64,000 nucleotides of DNA from Roseibium algicola (GTDB taxonomy: Bacteria > Pseudomonadota > Alphaproteobacteria > Rhizobiales > Stappiaceae). Positions 46,744 through 59,092 of this stretch are shown one piece after another. Within the stretch, counting starts at the first letter, position 1; every line of letters begins with the position of its first letter. The notes beneath the pieces were generated by a model that did no database searches, had not been told where the DNA came from, and worked only from the letters and a program-made list of their open reading frames with translations. The stretch covers positions 2,906,501 through 2,970,500 of the forward strand of contig NZ_CP019630.1 in the NCBI RefSeq assembly GCF_001999245.1. The letters are read 5' to 3'. The position numbers and the translations under genes were made by a program.

Positions 46744-47544
46744 CTAGAACAGGTCGAAGGCGAAACGGTAGGTGACGCCGGCACCGATGCTGAACTGGTT
46801 TTCGCTGCCGTTCTTGGCGATCGGGCTGTCCGCTGCGTCGCCAACCAGCCGGTCATAGCCACCTTGCAGGTGCAGGCGGACGTCGTCGTTGAAATCGTAG
46901 CTGGCACGGGCTGCCAGGCCGACGCTCTTGAAGCCGGCGCTCGGGTTGAACTTCGTCAGGCGGCCACCACTGTTGGCTGCTTCGGTCGAGCTCACGCCGA
47001 AATAGGTGTCCATGTATTCGTCAGAGGCAAAGCCCGCACGCGGACCGAAGCTGACTTCCCACTTTTCAGCGGGATAGACGATGCCGTCGAGGCCGAGCTG
47101 ACCAACCTGGCCCGTGTGCCCGTTGATGCCCTGACGCAGTTCGGCGAAAGCGCGGAAATGCTCGGTGCGGAAACCACCGCCGAGACCGAGTTCAAGCGCC
47201 CAGTCGATGGTGTTGGTGCCGGTCAGATCGGTGCTGTCGCTGGCCTTGCGTTCGCCGATGAAGTTGAACGACGGGTAGAAGAACACACCGGACTTGCGGC
47301 GGCCGTCGACAACCTGGCCAAGGCCCGGGAAGTAGAAGCGGCCGACCGAAACGATCGGGAAGGGGTAGACCAGATAGGAGTCTGCAGCCTCGTAACGCGG
47401 CTGGACAATGGCGCCGACACCGAGGTCAACCACGAACTGGCGGTTCGCATCCTGCTCAGACAGGTCTCCACTCTGCGCCAGAGCGGCTCCAGACACAGCG
47501 CTTAGAGCAAGCGCCAGCGCGGCGCGCGTCATCAACTTGAACAT
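46744..47544 (-). CDS. MipA/OmpV-family outer-membrane protein
   Basis: 266 aa. Signal peptide (residues 1-23, ending AALAQ), then [35 protein letters not shown] opening of the family (given as pattern), alternating amphipathic strands, and a C-terminal RFAFDLF ending in Phe, the outer-membrane insertion signal. A beta barrel of 8-12 strands is expected. It stands alone with its own terminator; MipA/OmpV proteins are implicated in murein scaffolding and porin-like roles. Confidence 0.9.
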   Translation of the reverse strand: MFKLMTRAALALALSAVSGAALAQSGDLSEQDANRQFVVDLGVGAIVQPRYEAADSYLVYPFPIVSVGRFYFPGLGQVVDGRRKSGVFFYPSFNFIGERKASDSTDLTGTNTIDWALELGLGGGFRTEHFRAFAELRQGINGHTGQVGQLGLDGIVYPAEKWEVSFGPRAGFASDEYMDTYFGVSSTEAANSGGRLTKFNPSAGFKSVGLAARASYDFNDDVRLHLQGGYDRLVGDAADSPIAKNGSENQFSIGAGVTYRFAFDLF

Positions 47545-47772
47545 TCAACCCCATCCGACAAGGAATTCCGTTGGCAGGAAGATAGCACGAGAAGGGCTTA
47601 CACAAACCCTAAGCTGAGAGGGTTTTGCCGGACTGTTGCATTTCCGCACCGCCCTGTTGCTGGTGCGAAGCTTAAGCACAATCAAATGTCGGTGACGCTG
47701 CCGTCTTGCAGCAGGGCTGTCAGGAAGCTACATGAGGGCAAGACCAGATTTCGAACGGCAACGGACCGGACC

Positions 47773-48069
47773 ATGACCGCACTCTTCAACGTGATACTGC
47801 TCGCCCTTGAACTCTACACGTATGTGATCATCGCCAGCGCGATCTTCTCCTGGCTCTATGCCTTCAACATCGTCAATTCGAGCAATCAGATCATCAATTC
47901 CATTGGCCGGGTTCTCTACAATCTGACGGAGCCCGCGCTCCGGCCGATCCGCCGGTTCCTGCCCGATCTCGGTGGTGTCGACATCTCTCCGGTGATCCTG
48001 CTGCTGGCGATCATCTTTGTCCGCCAGCTGATCATCCTGAACATCCTGCCGATGTTCCGAGGCTACTGA
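47773..48069 (+). CDS. YggT-family membrane protein
   Basis: 98 aa from ATG 47773. Two membrane helices, [19 protein letters not shown] and [16 protein letters not shown], linked by [30 protein letters not shown] loop, which is the YggT hallmark (LxxxTEPxLxPIRRxLP). The family has roles in cell division and osmotic stress. The longer frame from 47686 is rejected. Confidence 0.92.
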   Translation: MTALFNVILLALELYTYVIIASAIFSWLYAFNIVNSSNQIINSIGRVLYNLTEPALRPIRRFLPDLGGVDISPVILLLAIIFVRQLIILNILPMFRGY

Positions 48070-48254
48070 CGCCCTCACCATGAAGGGCCCGGGCCGGTGT
48101 GCCGGGCTTCAATAGGTTGCTCCGGCCTCTTCGTCCCAAGTGCTTCACGCACATTTGCATCGGGATGGCGGGTCGCAACAGGTTATAAAAAAGCCCGGGT
48201 CAATCGCCGGGCCTCTAAGCCTAAGTGTGGTTGCAAGTAAAACGGCTCCAGCGT
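48070..48254. other. Gap after YggT, with terminator hairpins
   Basis: GCCCGG/CCGGGC at 48087-48109 follows the YggT stop on the plus strand and may be its terminator. A second GCCCGG/CCGGGC stem (48193-48212) has TTTTTT after it on the minus strand. Confidence 0.5.
48186..48212 (-). terminator. Intrinsic terminator, minus strand
   Basis: Stem GCCCGG-loop-CCGGGC followed by TTTTTT on the minus strand. It lies 42 nt after the stop of the small frame at 48255-48515 and about 350 nt after the LysR gene, so the transcript may continue through both. Confidence 0.65.
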
Positions 48255-48515
48255 TTAGCGAAGCAGACATTCGCGCCAGATTGGCTCGCAGGCGCTTCCC
48301 GGCCCAACGGGACGTTCGATCAGTCTGCGGCGAAGGTCTGCCTGGAGCCCGTTCAAGACCTTCGGTGCTTTGCACTCAACGACTTTTAAGGGCGGGGAGC
48401 TGTCATTCGCTGCGGCGTGGTCGAACGACCGGAATTTGGCTGGAAGAACACTGGCTACTTTACTCGATGAGAGCGTTATCGTGGTCGTTCGAACAAGGGA
48501 TTGCTTTTGCCACAT
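48255..48515 (-). CDS. Possible small protein, unrecognised
   Basis: 86 aa frame between the LysR gene and a good minus-strand terminator. No family recognised, weak Shine-Dalgarno (GCGAG). The basic C-terminal half (DLRRRLIERP) and one Cys-containing end are all that can be said. It could equally be 3' untranslated sequence or a remnant. Confidence 0.25.
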   Translation of the reverse strand: MWQKQSLVRTTTITLSSSKVASVLPAKFRSFDHAAANDSSPPLKVVECKAPKVLNGLQADLRRRLIERPVGPGSACEPIWRECLLR

Positions 48516-48557
48516 GAGGCTCGCGACAATCTCATCGCCCTTTTTCGATTCAGACTC

Positions 48558-51405
<2,848 letters not shown>

Positions 51406-51678
51406 ACTGATCTTCAAGAATTCAATTCCGAAAAGTGCGGTGTTCGGTTTGGAAATGGGTACACATTTCGAAAGTAATGGGGGCGCAAAGCTGCCATTGA
51501 ATCAATAGGTGTTGGAGGACTGCTCAGGGCCGTAAGCGGCGCCAGTGAAGTCGATTGTTCCACCCCGCGGCATGGCCGGTTTGAGCCCGCTTTGACCAAT
51601 GCTGCATTTTGCAGCAAAGTCAGCTTTGTAAGAGACTTTTCTTAAACGCACCCATCCAAAATTCGCGTTGGAGAACCC

Positions 51679-52326
51679 GTGCCCACCATCACCGCATTCA
51701 AATCATCTCCCGACAAAGGTGTCGGCCTTGCGCGTGATATGCGTGTCCGTTGGGCGCTTGAGGAAGTCGGCCAGTCCTATGATGTGCGACTGGTGACTTT
51801 CAAAGAATTGAAGCAGCCAGCGCACCTCGCCCTCCAGCCCTTCGGTCAGATACCAACCTATGAAGACGGTGACGTGGCTTTGTTCGAATCTGGGGCCATC
51901 GTGTTCCACATCGCGGAGCGTCACGCTGGCCTGCTGCCCGGCGATGGAGCAGGACGCGCACGGGCGATAAGCTGGATGTTCGCTGCCCTGAACACGGTTG
52001 AGCCTCCGATCATCGAGCGCGACTACGTCAAGTATTTCGAGGCCGACAAGAGTTGGCAAGCGGAACGGTTCGCCATGGTCGATGACCGCATCCGAACACG
52101 GCTGGATCAACTCGCCGCCGCCTTGGGAGAGCCGACCTGGTTGGCCGGACCTTTCAGCGCAGCCGATATCCTTATGGTTCACGCGATCCGCAGGTTAGAG
52201 GGATCGGGAATACTGGAAGAGTATCCAATCTTTATGGATTACATCGCGCGTGCGGCAGAGCGACCCGCCTACAAGCGAGCATTCGACGCGCAGTACGAGG
52301 TGTTCCAGCAAGCCTCGTCGAAGTGA
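51679..52326 (+). CDS. Glutathione S-transferase family protein
   Basis: 215 aa cytosolic GST. An N-terminal thioredoxin-like domain (RVRWALEEVGQSYDVRLV, then QIPTYEDGDVALFESGAIV with the Ser that binds the glutathione gamma-glutamyl group) and an all-helical C-terminal domain (FSAADILMVHAIRR). GTG start at 51679 after GGAGAAC. The catalytic residue near the N-terminus is not clear. Confidence 0.9.
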   Translation: MPTITAFKSSPDKGVGLARDMRVRWALEEVGQSYDVRLVTFKELKQPAHLALQPFGQIPTYEDGDVALFESGAIVFHIAERHAGLLPGDGAGRARAISWMFAALNTVEPPIIERDYVKYFEADKSWQAERFAMVDDRIRTRLDQLAAALGEPTWLAGPFSAADILMVHAIRRLEGSGILEEYPIFMDYIARAAERPAYKRAFDAQYEVFQQASSK

Positions 52327-52557
52327 GAAAGCGGACGTTGCCCGCGACAATGTAGATGGCAGCTAAGTCCGCTCACTCGCCATTCAAGGCCCTCGGCTTT
52401 TATTAGTCCACGGTTCCAGCATGCTGAAACCACTCCGTACGGCAATTGGAGGATCAAGATCGGCGGCGCAGTCTGCGCGGTACTGCAGACCGATACAAAG
52501 CGACCGCAGCGATGGCGGTTATGGCATTCACCGCAGTTCCCTTGACCGCAGGATGCT

Positions 52558-53901
52558 CTAGCTTTTCGGCTTGGGGTATCGCTTGACACCCTTCGGGAAC
52601 CCGGCGTTCACGCCGGGAATTTTCAGCGTGCTGGTGTCCCACCCGTTGGCTTTCAGCGCGCCTGGCAGCCAGAACCCAACCGAGTTTGACAGCAGCTGGT
52701 CACCGTTGATCAGCGAATACTTGAGCCGCATCATGAAGGCATCGATGTCATCCGCCGAGGTCAACGGGTAATCTCCGGGGATTTGCTTCGATAACACGGT
52801 TTCAATGTCGTCGACGTTGTAGAACGCATTCCGCGCGATCTGGGTGCGATTGTAGACACCCAGCCAAGCGGTCTGGGAATAAAAACCGTAAGTCGCGGCA
52901 TTGAGATCACTGGTAAACACTTCAAGCGGGCACTGTGTGATCACCGAAACCTTCGTGCAGGGGGCCACCGCATAGGGCATGATCAGGATGTTCTCTGCCC
53001 CGATCTTGCCGTCGCTCAAGACAGGCAGGGCCGCCGCAAGCTGGTTGGTCGACAAGGTCAGCCCCGCCCCATAATTGGTGCCGATGGGCATGTGCACCAC
53101 AACACGGGCGTCAGCCCAGTTGATTGTGTCGGAGTTGTTGGCGATCATCATTTGCAACTCCTGGACACTGTTGAGTGCCGCCAGCATGAAGGTGCCGATC
53201 ATCACGTTGTTGAACGGCACTTCATAGCGCTTGTCACCGCCATTGTAGAAATCTTCCGCGACCGACCTGGCGTCAAAATTCTTCACCTTCCCGGTACGGA
53301 CTCGTTGGACATAATCCAGCGCCATCCACATCCCATAGGTCATCATGGCGTTGATCTCGTCCGGGCGTTCCTTCCAGGAGTGCGCCTCCAGCTTGCTGAT
53401 CCAGTCAGGGTTAAGCTTCAGCTGCGATGCAGCATGGGCGATGCGGGTCTCGAGGTCCGACAACAGCTTGTCAAAGAGCGGGGAGTTGTCCGCCTTCAGC
53501 GCCGCAAGATAGGCAAGGGCGGGGCCAATGTGCGACAACGCCGTCGCCTGCACGAAACCTGTGGCCGGGTCGTTGCGGGTGAGCACATGGTCCAGCAGCT
53601 TGCCAGCGGAGGCCTGTTTGCCGTCATACACAAATACACCGTAGCCATTCACAATGACCAAGGGACCATCGGAGGCAATAGGGCCTGCCCCGCCGTTCTT
53701 GGCCACCACTTGCGCCAACGCCCAGCCGATGCTGGGGTTGTCTGCACTGCCTTGGCTGCGAGGGAAGATGTTGAAAAGGCAGGTGAACGTGGAATCCACG
53801 CTTGGCGGAGCGGCACAAGGATCGGTGCTTTGCGCCCTGAGCGGCAGGGCTAGGCCAAGGATCAAAACGAGAGCGAGCACGGGAACCGAATACAGACGCA
53901 T
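52558..53901 (-). CDS. Large exported protein of unknown function
   Basis: 447 aa. Signal peptide (RLYSVPVLALVLILGLALPL, cleavage near LRAQS) starting at ATG 53901 with AAGGGG upstream; the longer frame is rejected. Mature protein has a Cys pair near the start (DPCAAPPSVDSTFTCLF) and another in APCTKVSVITQCPLE. It is rich in aromatic residues and Asn, with no membrane segment and no catalytic motif I recognise. It resembles secreted hypothetical proteins of the DUF5624 kind, with low confidence. It ends 70 nt before a GC-poor gap. Confidence 0.7.
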   Translation of the reverse strand: MRLYSVPVLALVLILGLALPLRAQSTDPCAAPPSVDSTFTCLFNIFPRSQGSADNPSIGWALAQVVAKNGGAGPIASDGPLVIVNGYGVFVYDGKQASAGKLLDHVLTRNDPATGFVQATALSHIGPALAYLAALKADNSPLFDKLLSDLETRIAHAASQLKLNPDWISKLEAHSWKERPDEINAMMTYGMWMALDYVQRVRTGKVKNFDARSVAEDFYNGGDKRYEVPFNNVMIGTFMLAALNSVQELQMMIANNSDTINWADARVVVHMPIGTNYGAGLTLSTNQLAAALPVLSDGKIGAENILIMPYAVAPCTKVSVITQCPLEVFTSDLNAATYGFYSQTAWLGVYNRTQIARNAFYNVDDIETVLSKQIPGDYPLTSADDIDAFMMRLKYSLINGDQLLSNSVGFWLPGALKANGWDTSTLKIPGVNAGFPKGVKRYPKPKS

Positions 53902-54299
53902 ATCAAAACCCCTTTGGCTGACGATGCGCGCAATCATACACACTCAAGATTGAGTTGGCATGGGAAGACCACACAAAGTTGTCTCCGGAATGTGGTAAAC
54001 CCAGTCGTTCCCTTATGTTGACTTCACATCAGGCTTGCTTGCGTTCTGACCCCAGGTCCGCTTTGTCCAGCTCTGCTGCCGTTCGTGCGCGTCGCGACGA
54101 ATGTCCGGTTCCCGTGCAACGAACGGCGGTTTTCAGGGCCGGGCAAGTCGCAGTTTCCTACTTGTTTCAGATTTTCAAAGCATGTCCGAACCCTGAAAGC
54201 CCTGCTGGACCAAGGGGGTCGGCTTAATCTTTTACGCTACGCCCACAATTAGGTGTGGGACTGGGGTCAATCGCCCGGGTTTTTTGATGGCCGGTGGCT
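53902..54299. other. Gene-free gap
   Basis: About 400 nt. It contains a CCCACA/TGTGGG hairpin at about 54240-54257 followed by GGGTCAATCGCCCGGGTTTTTT, a weak plus-strand terminator-like element with no plus-strand gene to serve. Nothing else recognised. Confidence 0.4.
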
Positions 54300-54491
54300 T
54301 CAGCCTTCCAGCTTGCGCGCCTCATCGGGCAGCATGATCGGGATGCCGTTGCGGATCGGGTAGGCAAGCTTGGCGGTGCGCGAAATCAGCTCCTTGGCGT
54401 CCGCGTCATATTCCAGCGTGGTCTTGGTCACGGGGCAGACCAGCAGTTCCAGCAGCTTGCGGTCAACCGGGCGTTCAGTCGGTTCTGTCAT
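54300..54491 (-). CDS. Trm112-family small protein
   Basis: 63 aa, YcaR/Trm112-like. The pattern is [17 protein letters not shown], one cysteine, [19 protein letters not shown] and a charged end. These small proteins partner methyltransferases. A GTG at 54536, overlapping the Lon-domain stop (GTGA), would give a longer form; the shorter ATG 54491 fits the family length. Confidence 0.85.
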   Translation of the reverse strand: MTEPTERPVDRKLLELLVCPVTKTTLEYDADAKELISRTAKLAYPIRNGIPIMLPDEARKLEG

Positions 54492-54532
54492 CTGGGAGTG
54501 TCTTTCAGGTTGGAGCGCCATGTTCGGAGCAC

Positions 54533-55210
54533 TCACTGCAAGGTGGTGCCGCCGTCATTCTGCGAGCGGGCAATGTCCATTTCGGTGATGGCAATCAGGG
54601 TTTCGGCACGGGTCTTCAGGTCGCGGGCTTCCAGAAGGGCCTGCTTTTCCTGCGGGCCGTAAGGGCACATCATGCACAGGGCGTTGACCAGCACCTCGGT
54701 TTCGGCTTCCGACACGCTTTGCCAGTCGGCTTCAAGGTTGTTGGCGTCCAGATAGTCGCGCAAGGTTCTCAGAAGGCTTGTCCGGTCGACTTCCTCCTCG
54801 CCCTGGCCGCACTTGAGGTCATGTGCAAAGGCGGAGAAATCGCACTCGATCTGGCGGAACCTGCTGTAGTCCTCAAGTTCGCGCCCAACGGCAAACCTGG
54901 TGATGCCCTGCAGCGTGATCAGGTATCGCCCGTCGCCGGTTTCCTGAAAGCTGGTGAGCCTTCCGACGCAGCCGACGCTGGCAAGAGCCGGATTGTCCGG
55001 ATCGTCCGAATGACGGTCGGGAGAAGGCTGCACCATGCCGATCAGGCGGTTGCCGGCCAGTGCGGCATCCACCATGTCGATATAGCGCTGCTCGAAGATG
55101 TTCAGCGGCAGCTGTGTGCGGGGCAACAGCAAAGCACCGGCAAGCGGAAACACGGGCAGGACCGGCGGCAGATCCGCGATGGTCTCGTAAATGGCATTTC
55201 CCGCCTGCAT
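54533..55210 (-). CDS. Lon N-terminal (LON substrate-binding) domain protein
   Basis: 225 aa, without ATPase or protease domains. [25 protein letters not shown] opens the LON fold (given as pattern), then [35 protein letters not shown] and a helical C-terminal part. It is a common free-standing protein in alphaproteobacteria, of unknown client. It is the upstream neighbour of the Trm112 gene. Confidence 0.9.
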   Translation of the reverse strand: MQAGNAIYETIADLPPVLPVFPLAGALLLPRTQLPLNIFEQRYIDMVDAALAGNRLIGMVQPSPDRHSDDPDNPALASVGCVGRLTSFQETGDGRYLITLQGITRFAVGRELEDYSRFRQIECDFSAFAHDLKCGQGEEEVDRTSLLRTLRDYLDANNLEADWQSVSEAETEVLVNALCMMCPYGPQEKQALLEARDLKTRAETLIAITEMDIARSQNDGGTTLQ

Positions 55211-55294
55211 TCCAATGCCTTCTTTGTTTTCGTTATCGCAGCATGACTGCCAGCTTCGTGCTGTTTCCTAAATGTGTGTCAGTTGCGGCGGTCG

Positions 55295-56296
55295 TCAAGA
55301 AAACAGCACGGAGGAAAGCTTGCGACGGCCGTAGGCGCTGGCCGGATCCTTGAAACCCCAGGCTTCGAAGAACTGCAGCAACTGCTTGCGCGCGCCGTCT
55401 TCGTTCCACTCGCGGTCGCGGCGAACGATCTCGATCAGTTCGTCGACTGCGCCTTCCTTGTTGCCCTTGCCATTGAGGCCAAGAGCCAGGTCGAAGCGGG
55501 CCTGCAAATCAAGCGGATCCTTGGCAATGCGATCCTGAAGCTCGGCAAGGTCGCCGAGGGATGCTGCCTGTTCGGCCAGCTCCACCGCGGCCTTGGCGGC
55601 CACATAGGCTTCGTCGGAGTGTTTTTCTTCCGGAACCAGTTCCAATGCCTGCTTGGCCCGTTCCAGATCGTCAGCACCGATATAGCACTGTGCCAGGCCG
55701 GCAATCGCGGTCACGTTGTCCGGTTCCATCTGCATCACGGCGCCGAAAAGCTGGGCCGCCTGACCATAATCCTTGGCCAGCAGAAGCTCTGCGCCCTGCT
55801 CCAGGAAGGTGTCGGTCTGGCTGACCGGGGCAGGGCCGGCAACGCGCTCGATAAATGCCTGGATCTGGCTTTCCGGCTGTGCGCCCATGAACCCGTCAAC
55901 CGGCTGGCCATCCTTGAAGGCCACCACGGCCGGGATCGACTGGATACCCATCTGGCCGGCAATTTCCGGATGGTCGTCAATGTTCATCTTGGCCAGCTTT
56001 ACGCGGCCGCCAGCGGCTTTCACCGCAGCTTCGATGATCGGTGTCAGCTGCTTGCACGGACCGCACCAGGGTGCCCAGAAATCAACCAGAACCGGTTGCT
56101 GGCGGGAAGCTTCCATGACATCGGCCATGAAGGTCTGCGTCGTCACGTCGAAGATGAGGTCGCCAGAAGGGGTGTCGCCACCACCGTTGCCGCCGCCCAT
56201 GCTGCCACCACCCATTTGGCCGCCATAACCGCCACCCATGCTGGCGCCAAAGCCGCCGCCGACCTGGCCGCCGATGCTGTAATTGCCGTTGCTCAT
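55295..56296 (-). CDS. Thioredoxin-TPR co-chaperone (CnoX/YbbN-type) with Gly-rich N-terminus
   Basis: 333 aa from ATG 56296 with GAGGCGG upstream. Residues 1-45 are an unusual Gly/Met-rich stretch. Then a thioredoxin domain with WAPWCGPCKQ (active-site pair), GIQSIPAVVAFKDG with the cis-Pro, and a C-terminal TPR part (EQGAELLLAKDYGQAAQLF, AGLAQCYIGADDLERAK). YbbN proteins hold clients for GroEL or DnaK and resist chlorine stress. The Gly-rich leader is not typical. Confidence 0.93.
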   Translation of the reverse strand: MSNGNYSIGGQVGGGFGASMGGGYGGQMGGGSMGGGNGGGDTPSGDLIFDVTTQTFMADVMEASRQQPVLVDFWAPWCGPCKQLTPIIEAAVKAAGGRVKLAKMNIDDHPEIAGQMGIQSIPAVVAFKDGQPVDGFMGAQPESQIQAFIERVAGPAPVSQTDTFLEQGAELLLAKDYGQAAQLFGAVMQMEPDNVTAIAGLAQCYIGADDLERAKQALELVPEEKHSDEAYVAAKAAVELAEQAASLGDLAELQDRIAKDPLDLQARFDLALGLNGKGNKEGAVDELIEIVRRDREWNEDGARKQLLQFFEAWGFKDPASAYGRRKLSSVLFS

Positions 56297-56435
56297 GTGC
56301 CGCCTCGAATTTTCCTGCCGGTGCCTGGGGCCTGCCGGCTCAAAGTGAATGCCGTTGAAGGGTTGATTTGGCCCATAACATGGAGCCACTGCGCGCGAAA
56401 TACAAACGCCTTCGCCTGCCGAAAGTGGGTGACCG

Positions 56436-56957
56436 TTACAGGCCGGCTGCCTTGGCCTCTTCGCTGACCGCCAGAACCTGCGCCGTGTGGCCGCAAGCAG
56501 AAGCGAATTTCAGAAGGTCGGCTGCGGAGATCGCCGTCGTCGCGTTGTTCTTCAACGGGTGATAATTCAGCACTTCATGTTGCATCATGGCTGCGTCGAA
56601 CACGGGCGTGACCCTTTGGGCTTCGCGGTCGTTGATCAGCGAGAAGGGGGTCACCGAACCCGGTTCCACGCCCAGCACCTCCATCAGAAGATCGGCATTG
56701 CCGAAAGATACGCGCCCTTGAGCGCCGATGATCTGGTGCACTTTCTTCAGGTCGATTTCCGCGTCGTGCAGGGCAACGATCAGAAACAGCCGTCCCTTCT
56801 TGTCCTTCACGAACAGGTTCTTGGTGTGGCCACCGGGAATGCGGTCATGCAGGTCGCCGGACTCGGCAACCGTAAAGACGGGCTCGTGATCCACCGTCGT
56901 GACAGGGATCCCGAGTTCCTCGAAATAGGCCAGTAGGTCGTCGCGTGTCGCCGGCAT
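56436..56957 (-). CDS. Prolyl-tRNA editing deacylase (ProX/YbaK family)
   Basis: 173 aa, hydrolyses mischarged alanyl- or cysteinyl-tRNA-Pro. YFEELGIPVTTVDHEPVFTV opens the family, GGHTKNLFVKDKKGRLFLIV contains the conserved Lys, and VSFGNADLLMEVLGVEPGSVTPF the substrate pocket. It is the free-standing type, not a ProRS insertion. Confidence 0.92.
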   Translation of the reverse strand: MPATRDDLLAYFEELGIPVTTVDHEPVFTVAESGDLHDRIPGGHTKNLFVKDKKGRLFLIVALHDAEIDLKKVHQIIGAQGRVSFGNADLLMEVLGVEPGSVTPFSLINDREAQRVTPVFDAAMMQHEVLNYHPLKNNATTAISAADLLKFASACGHTAQVLAVSEEAKAAGL

Positions 56958-57201
56958 GGGTTTTCCTGAGAATTTTGAGAGCTTTTGCGCTGTCTAACGC
57001 GATTTGGCTGCCGGCCACAAGAGGTGAAGGGTAGAAAAAGCGGCAGAAATCTGCGATTTTCCGGCTTTGATTTCACAGGAAATCCACAAATCGACGGCTA
57101 AAAAAATTTCTTCAATTTCGGTGTTGCAATCCGTCTCAGCATAGTTCATATACTGCGCCACCGACGCCGAGGCGGTCACCGCCACGGACCAGGGACGCTA
57201 T

Positions 57202-57276
57202 GCGGGCGTAGCTCAGGGGTAGAGCACAACCTTGCCAAGGTTGGGGTCGTGGGTTCGAATCCCATCGCCCGCTCCA
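57202..57276 (+). tRNA. tRNA-Gly (GCC)
   Basis: 75 nt with encoded CCA. Acceptor GCGGGCG pairs with CGCCCGC. D arm GCTCAGGGGTAGAGC, anticodon arm AACCTTGCCAAGGTT with GCC, T arm TGGGTTCGAATCCCA. The discriminator is T. Confidence 0.97.
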
Positions 57277-57295
57277 ATTCGACCGAAGGGTCCAG

Positions 57296-57328
57296 AAAAC
57301 CAGCATTCGAAAGAATGCTGGTTTTTTT
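57296..57328 (+). terminator. Terminator of tRNA-Gly
   Basis: Stem AACCAGCATTC with loop GAAA and GAATGCTGGTT, running into TTTTT, 20 nt after the tRNA. Confidence 0.85.
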
Positions 57329-57744
57329 GTTTTTGCTCCGGGATTGGCGGCTTGCCGCGCGCTATCGGCAGTATTTCAAGGTTCGTCTAAACATTGATAC
57401 AAACCCGGCTCCCAACCTGAACGAAGTTGCAGGGGCCAGGGAGTAATGTCAGCGAGCATTATGCGGAGAAGCCGGATACCGGTTGTCTCCGTCTTTTGCT
57501 TTGCCTCAAGTACCCAACTTGGCTGCAGTGGAACCATTCGGTTCCGCTGCAGTTCCAGTGCCTGCCAGCGCTTGGCATCCTGTGTCGATCCATCCAGATC
57601 CTGCCTGGCACACCCGAAGCTTTTCGGGCCCAAAGAGACACGCCCGGAACCGGCTGTCCGGCACGTCTGGTCGCGTTTCAAAAAAATGATCGCACCGCGG
57701 TCAATAGTTCCGCGCCTTCTGCCGGGCCGTGTTACCGTGCCCGC
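57329..57744. other. Gap between tRNA-Gly and the urea transporter
   Basis: About 415 nt. A long frame continues upstream of the urea transporter but has no family features; the gap is noted for the hairpin at 57523-57552. No other gene seen. Confidence 0.5.
57523..57552. repeat. 13-bp inverted repeat hairpin
   Basis: CTGCAGTGGAACC, loop ATTC, GGTTCCGCTGCAG, one mismatch. No T tract follows, so it is not a typical terminator. It could be a regulatory site for the urea transporter or part of a small RNA. Confidence 0.5.
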
Positions 57745-58803
57745 GTGCCGCTTGCAGTCGGGGGGAAGGCATTGAACGCATTGAAGGAACATCCGGTTTT
57801 CGGTTTTGTCGACTGGTGCCTGCGTGGCATCGGGCAGGTCGTGTTTCAGAACAATCCGGTCTCGGGTCTGATCATCCTGGGCGCGCTTTTCTTCAATTCG
57901 CCGATCTATGGCGCCATTGCCGTTTTCGGAGTGGTCATCTCCACCGCGACGGCGGTTCTGCTGCAGGCGGACAAGGGGCTGATCCGCGACGGGCTGTTCG
58001 GCTTCAACGGAGCGCTTGTCGCGCTGGCGCTGATTGCGTTTACAAGCGAGGATTTTCACTACGGCGCTGTTCCGTCCGTTTATCTGACGGTCTATATCGC
58101 GTTCGGTTCCGCCATGACGGCCATGGTCTTCACCAGTCTTGCAAACCTGCTTGGCCCGCATAGGGTCGCGCCGCTGACAATGCCGTTCGTGCTGGTCGGC
58201 TGGCTGTTCCTGTTTGCCGTCCTGAAGTTCCACAGCATCGATGCCGGCCCGCTCGCCAAGCCTGTCTCGCCCACCCAGTATGACGGCACGGTCCAGTACA
58301 CTCTCGCGACCTGGTACAAGGGTATCGGCAACGCCATCGGCCAGATCTTCTTTCAGGACAACTGGATCAGCGGTTACCTGATCGTGCTCGGCATTGCGGT
58401 GAATTCACGGGTCAGTGCGATCATGGCTCTGCTCGGGGCCAATGTGGCAGCCTTTGTCGCCGTTGTTTACGGCGCGCCGGAAGGGGCGATCAGTGACGGC
58501 CTGTTCGGGTATAACGCGGCCCTGACGGCGATCGCGCTCGGGGGCTTCTTCCTGGTGCTGACGCCTGCGTCTGTCCTCTACACGCTGTTTGGCGTTGTTG
58601 TGTCGACCTGGCTCTGGGCGTCCGTCGCGATCTTTCTGGAGCCGATCGGCATGCCGGTGCTCACCTCGACCTTCGTGATCGTGACCTGGCTGATGCTGAT
58701 CGGCGTCAACGGATTTGCAGCCCTTGTTCCGGTTGCACCGGCTGACGCCGTCACGCCAGAGGCCAACCGCAGGCGTTATCTCAAGGCGTTGCGGGAAGGT
58801 TGA
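57745..58803 (+). CDS. Urea transporter (UT/Yut family)
   Basis: About 352 aa, two tandem UT repeats of about five helices. Urea-channel signatures are visible in both: QNNPVSGLIILGALFFNSP and QDNWISGYLIVLGIAVNSR, and GLFGFNGALVALAL and GLFGYNAALTAIAL. No urease gene is in the window. No ATG fits: GTG 57745, TTG 57772 or TTG 57781 (the last with GGGGGGAAGG eleven nt upstream) are possible, so the N-terminus is uncertain by about 12 residues. Confidence 0.9.
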   Translation: MPLAVGGKALNALKEHPVFGFVDWCLRGIGQVVFQNNPVSGLIILGALFFNSPIYGAIAVFGVVISTATAVLLQADKGLIRDGLFGFNGALVALALIAFTSEDFHYGAVPSVYLTVYIAFGSAMTAMVFTSLANLLGPHRVAPLTMPFVLVGWLFLFAVLKFHSIDAGPLAKPVSPTQYDGTVQYTLATWYKGIGNAIGQIFFQDNWISGYLIVLGIAVNSRVSAIMALLGANVAAFVAVVYGAPEGAISDGLFGYNAALTAIALGGFFLVLTPASVLYTLFGVVVSTWLWASVAIFLEPIGMPVLTSTFVIVTWLMLIGVNGFAALVPVAPADAVTPEANRRRYLKALREG

Positions 58804-58894
58804 GCCGGCAGACAGGTCAGGCTCCATGCAAGCCGAGAAGGTTGGGCTTGGATAGGTTGATACCTCCGACCAGCCTGTCGTCCTTCTCCAGTCT

Positions 58895-59035
58895 CTCCAT
58901 CGTCGTCCCGGCCAAGCGTAGCGCGAGCCGGGACCGGGGAGGAAAGAGCCTCTCCTGTTTCTTGATGCTGCCTATTTGGCGCTCTCCGATCCCGGATCTT
59001 CGCTTCGCTGCGTCCGGGATGACGTTGGAGAGGGA
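58895..59035 (-). repeat. Composite palindromic repeat, copy 2
   Basis: Holds the reverse complement of both blocks of the 35325-35450 element: GTCCCGGCCAAGCGTAGCGC near 58907 continuing into GAGCCGGGACC, and GATCCCGGATCTTCGCTTCG near 58990 running to CGTCCGGGATGACG. It fills most of the gap between the urea transporter and the Gfo/Idh gene. Confidence 0.65.
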
Positions 59036-59092
59036 GGTGTGTGAGCGGGTCTTTATTGAGCGGCTCCGCTCACATTTCTCATGACGTCAGCC

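Noticed and set aside
57202..57330. tRNA-Gly as integration site of a mobile island
   Set aside because: No integrase gene and no direct repeat of the tRNA 3' end in the window.
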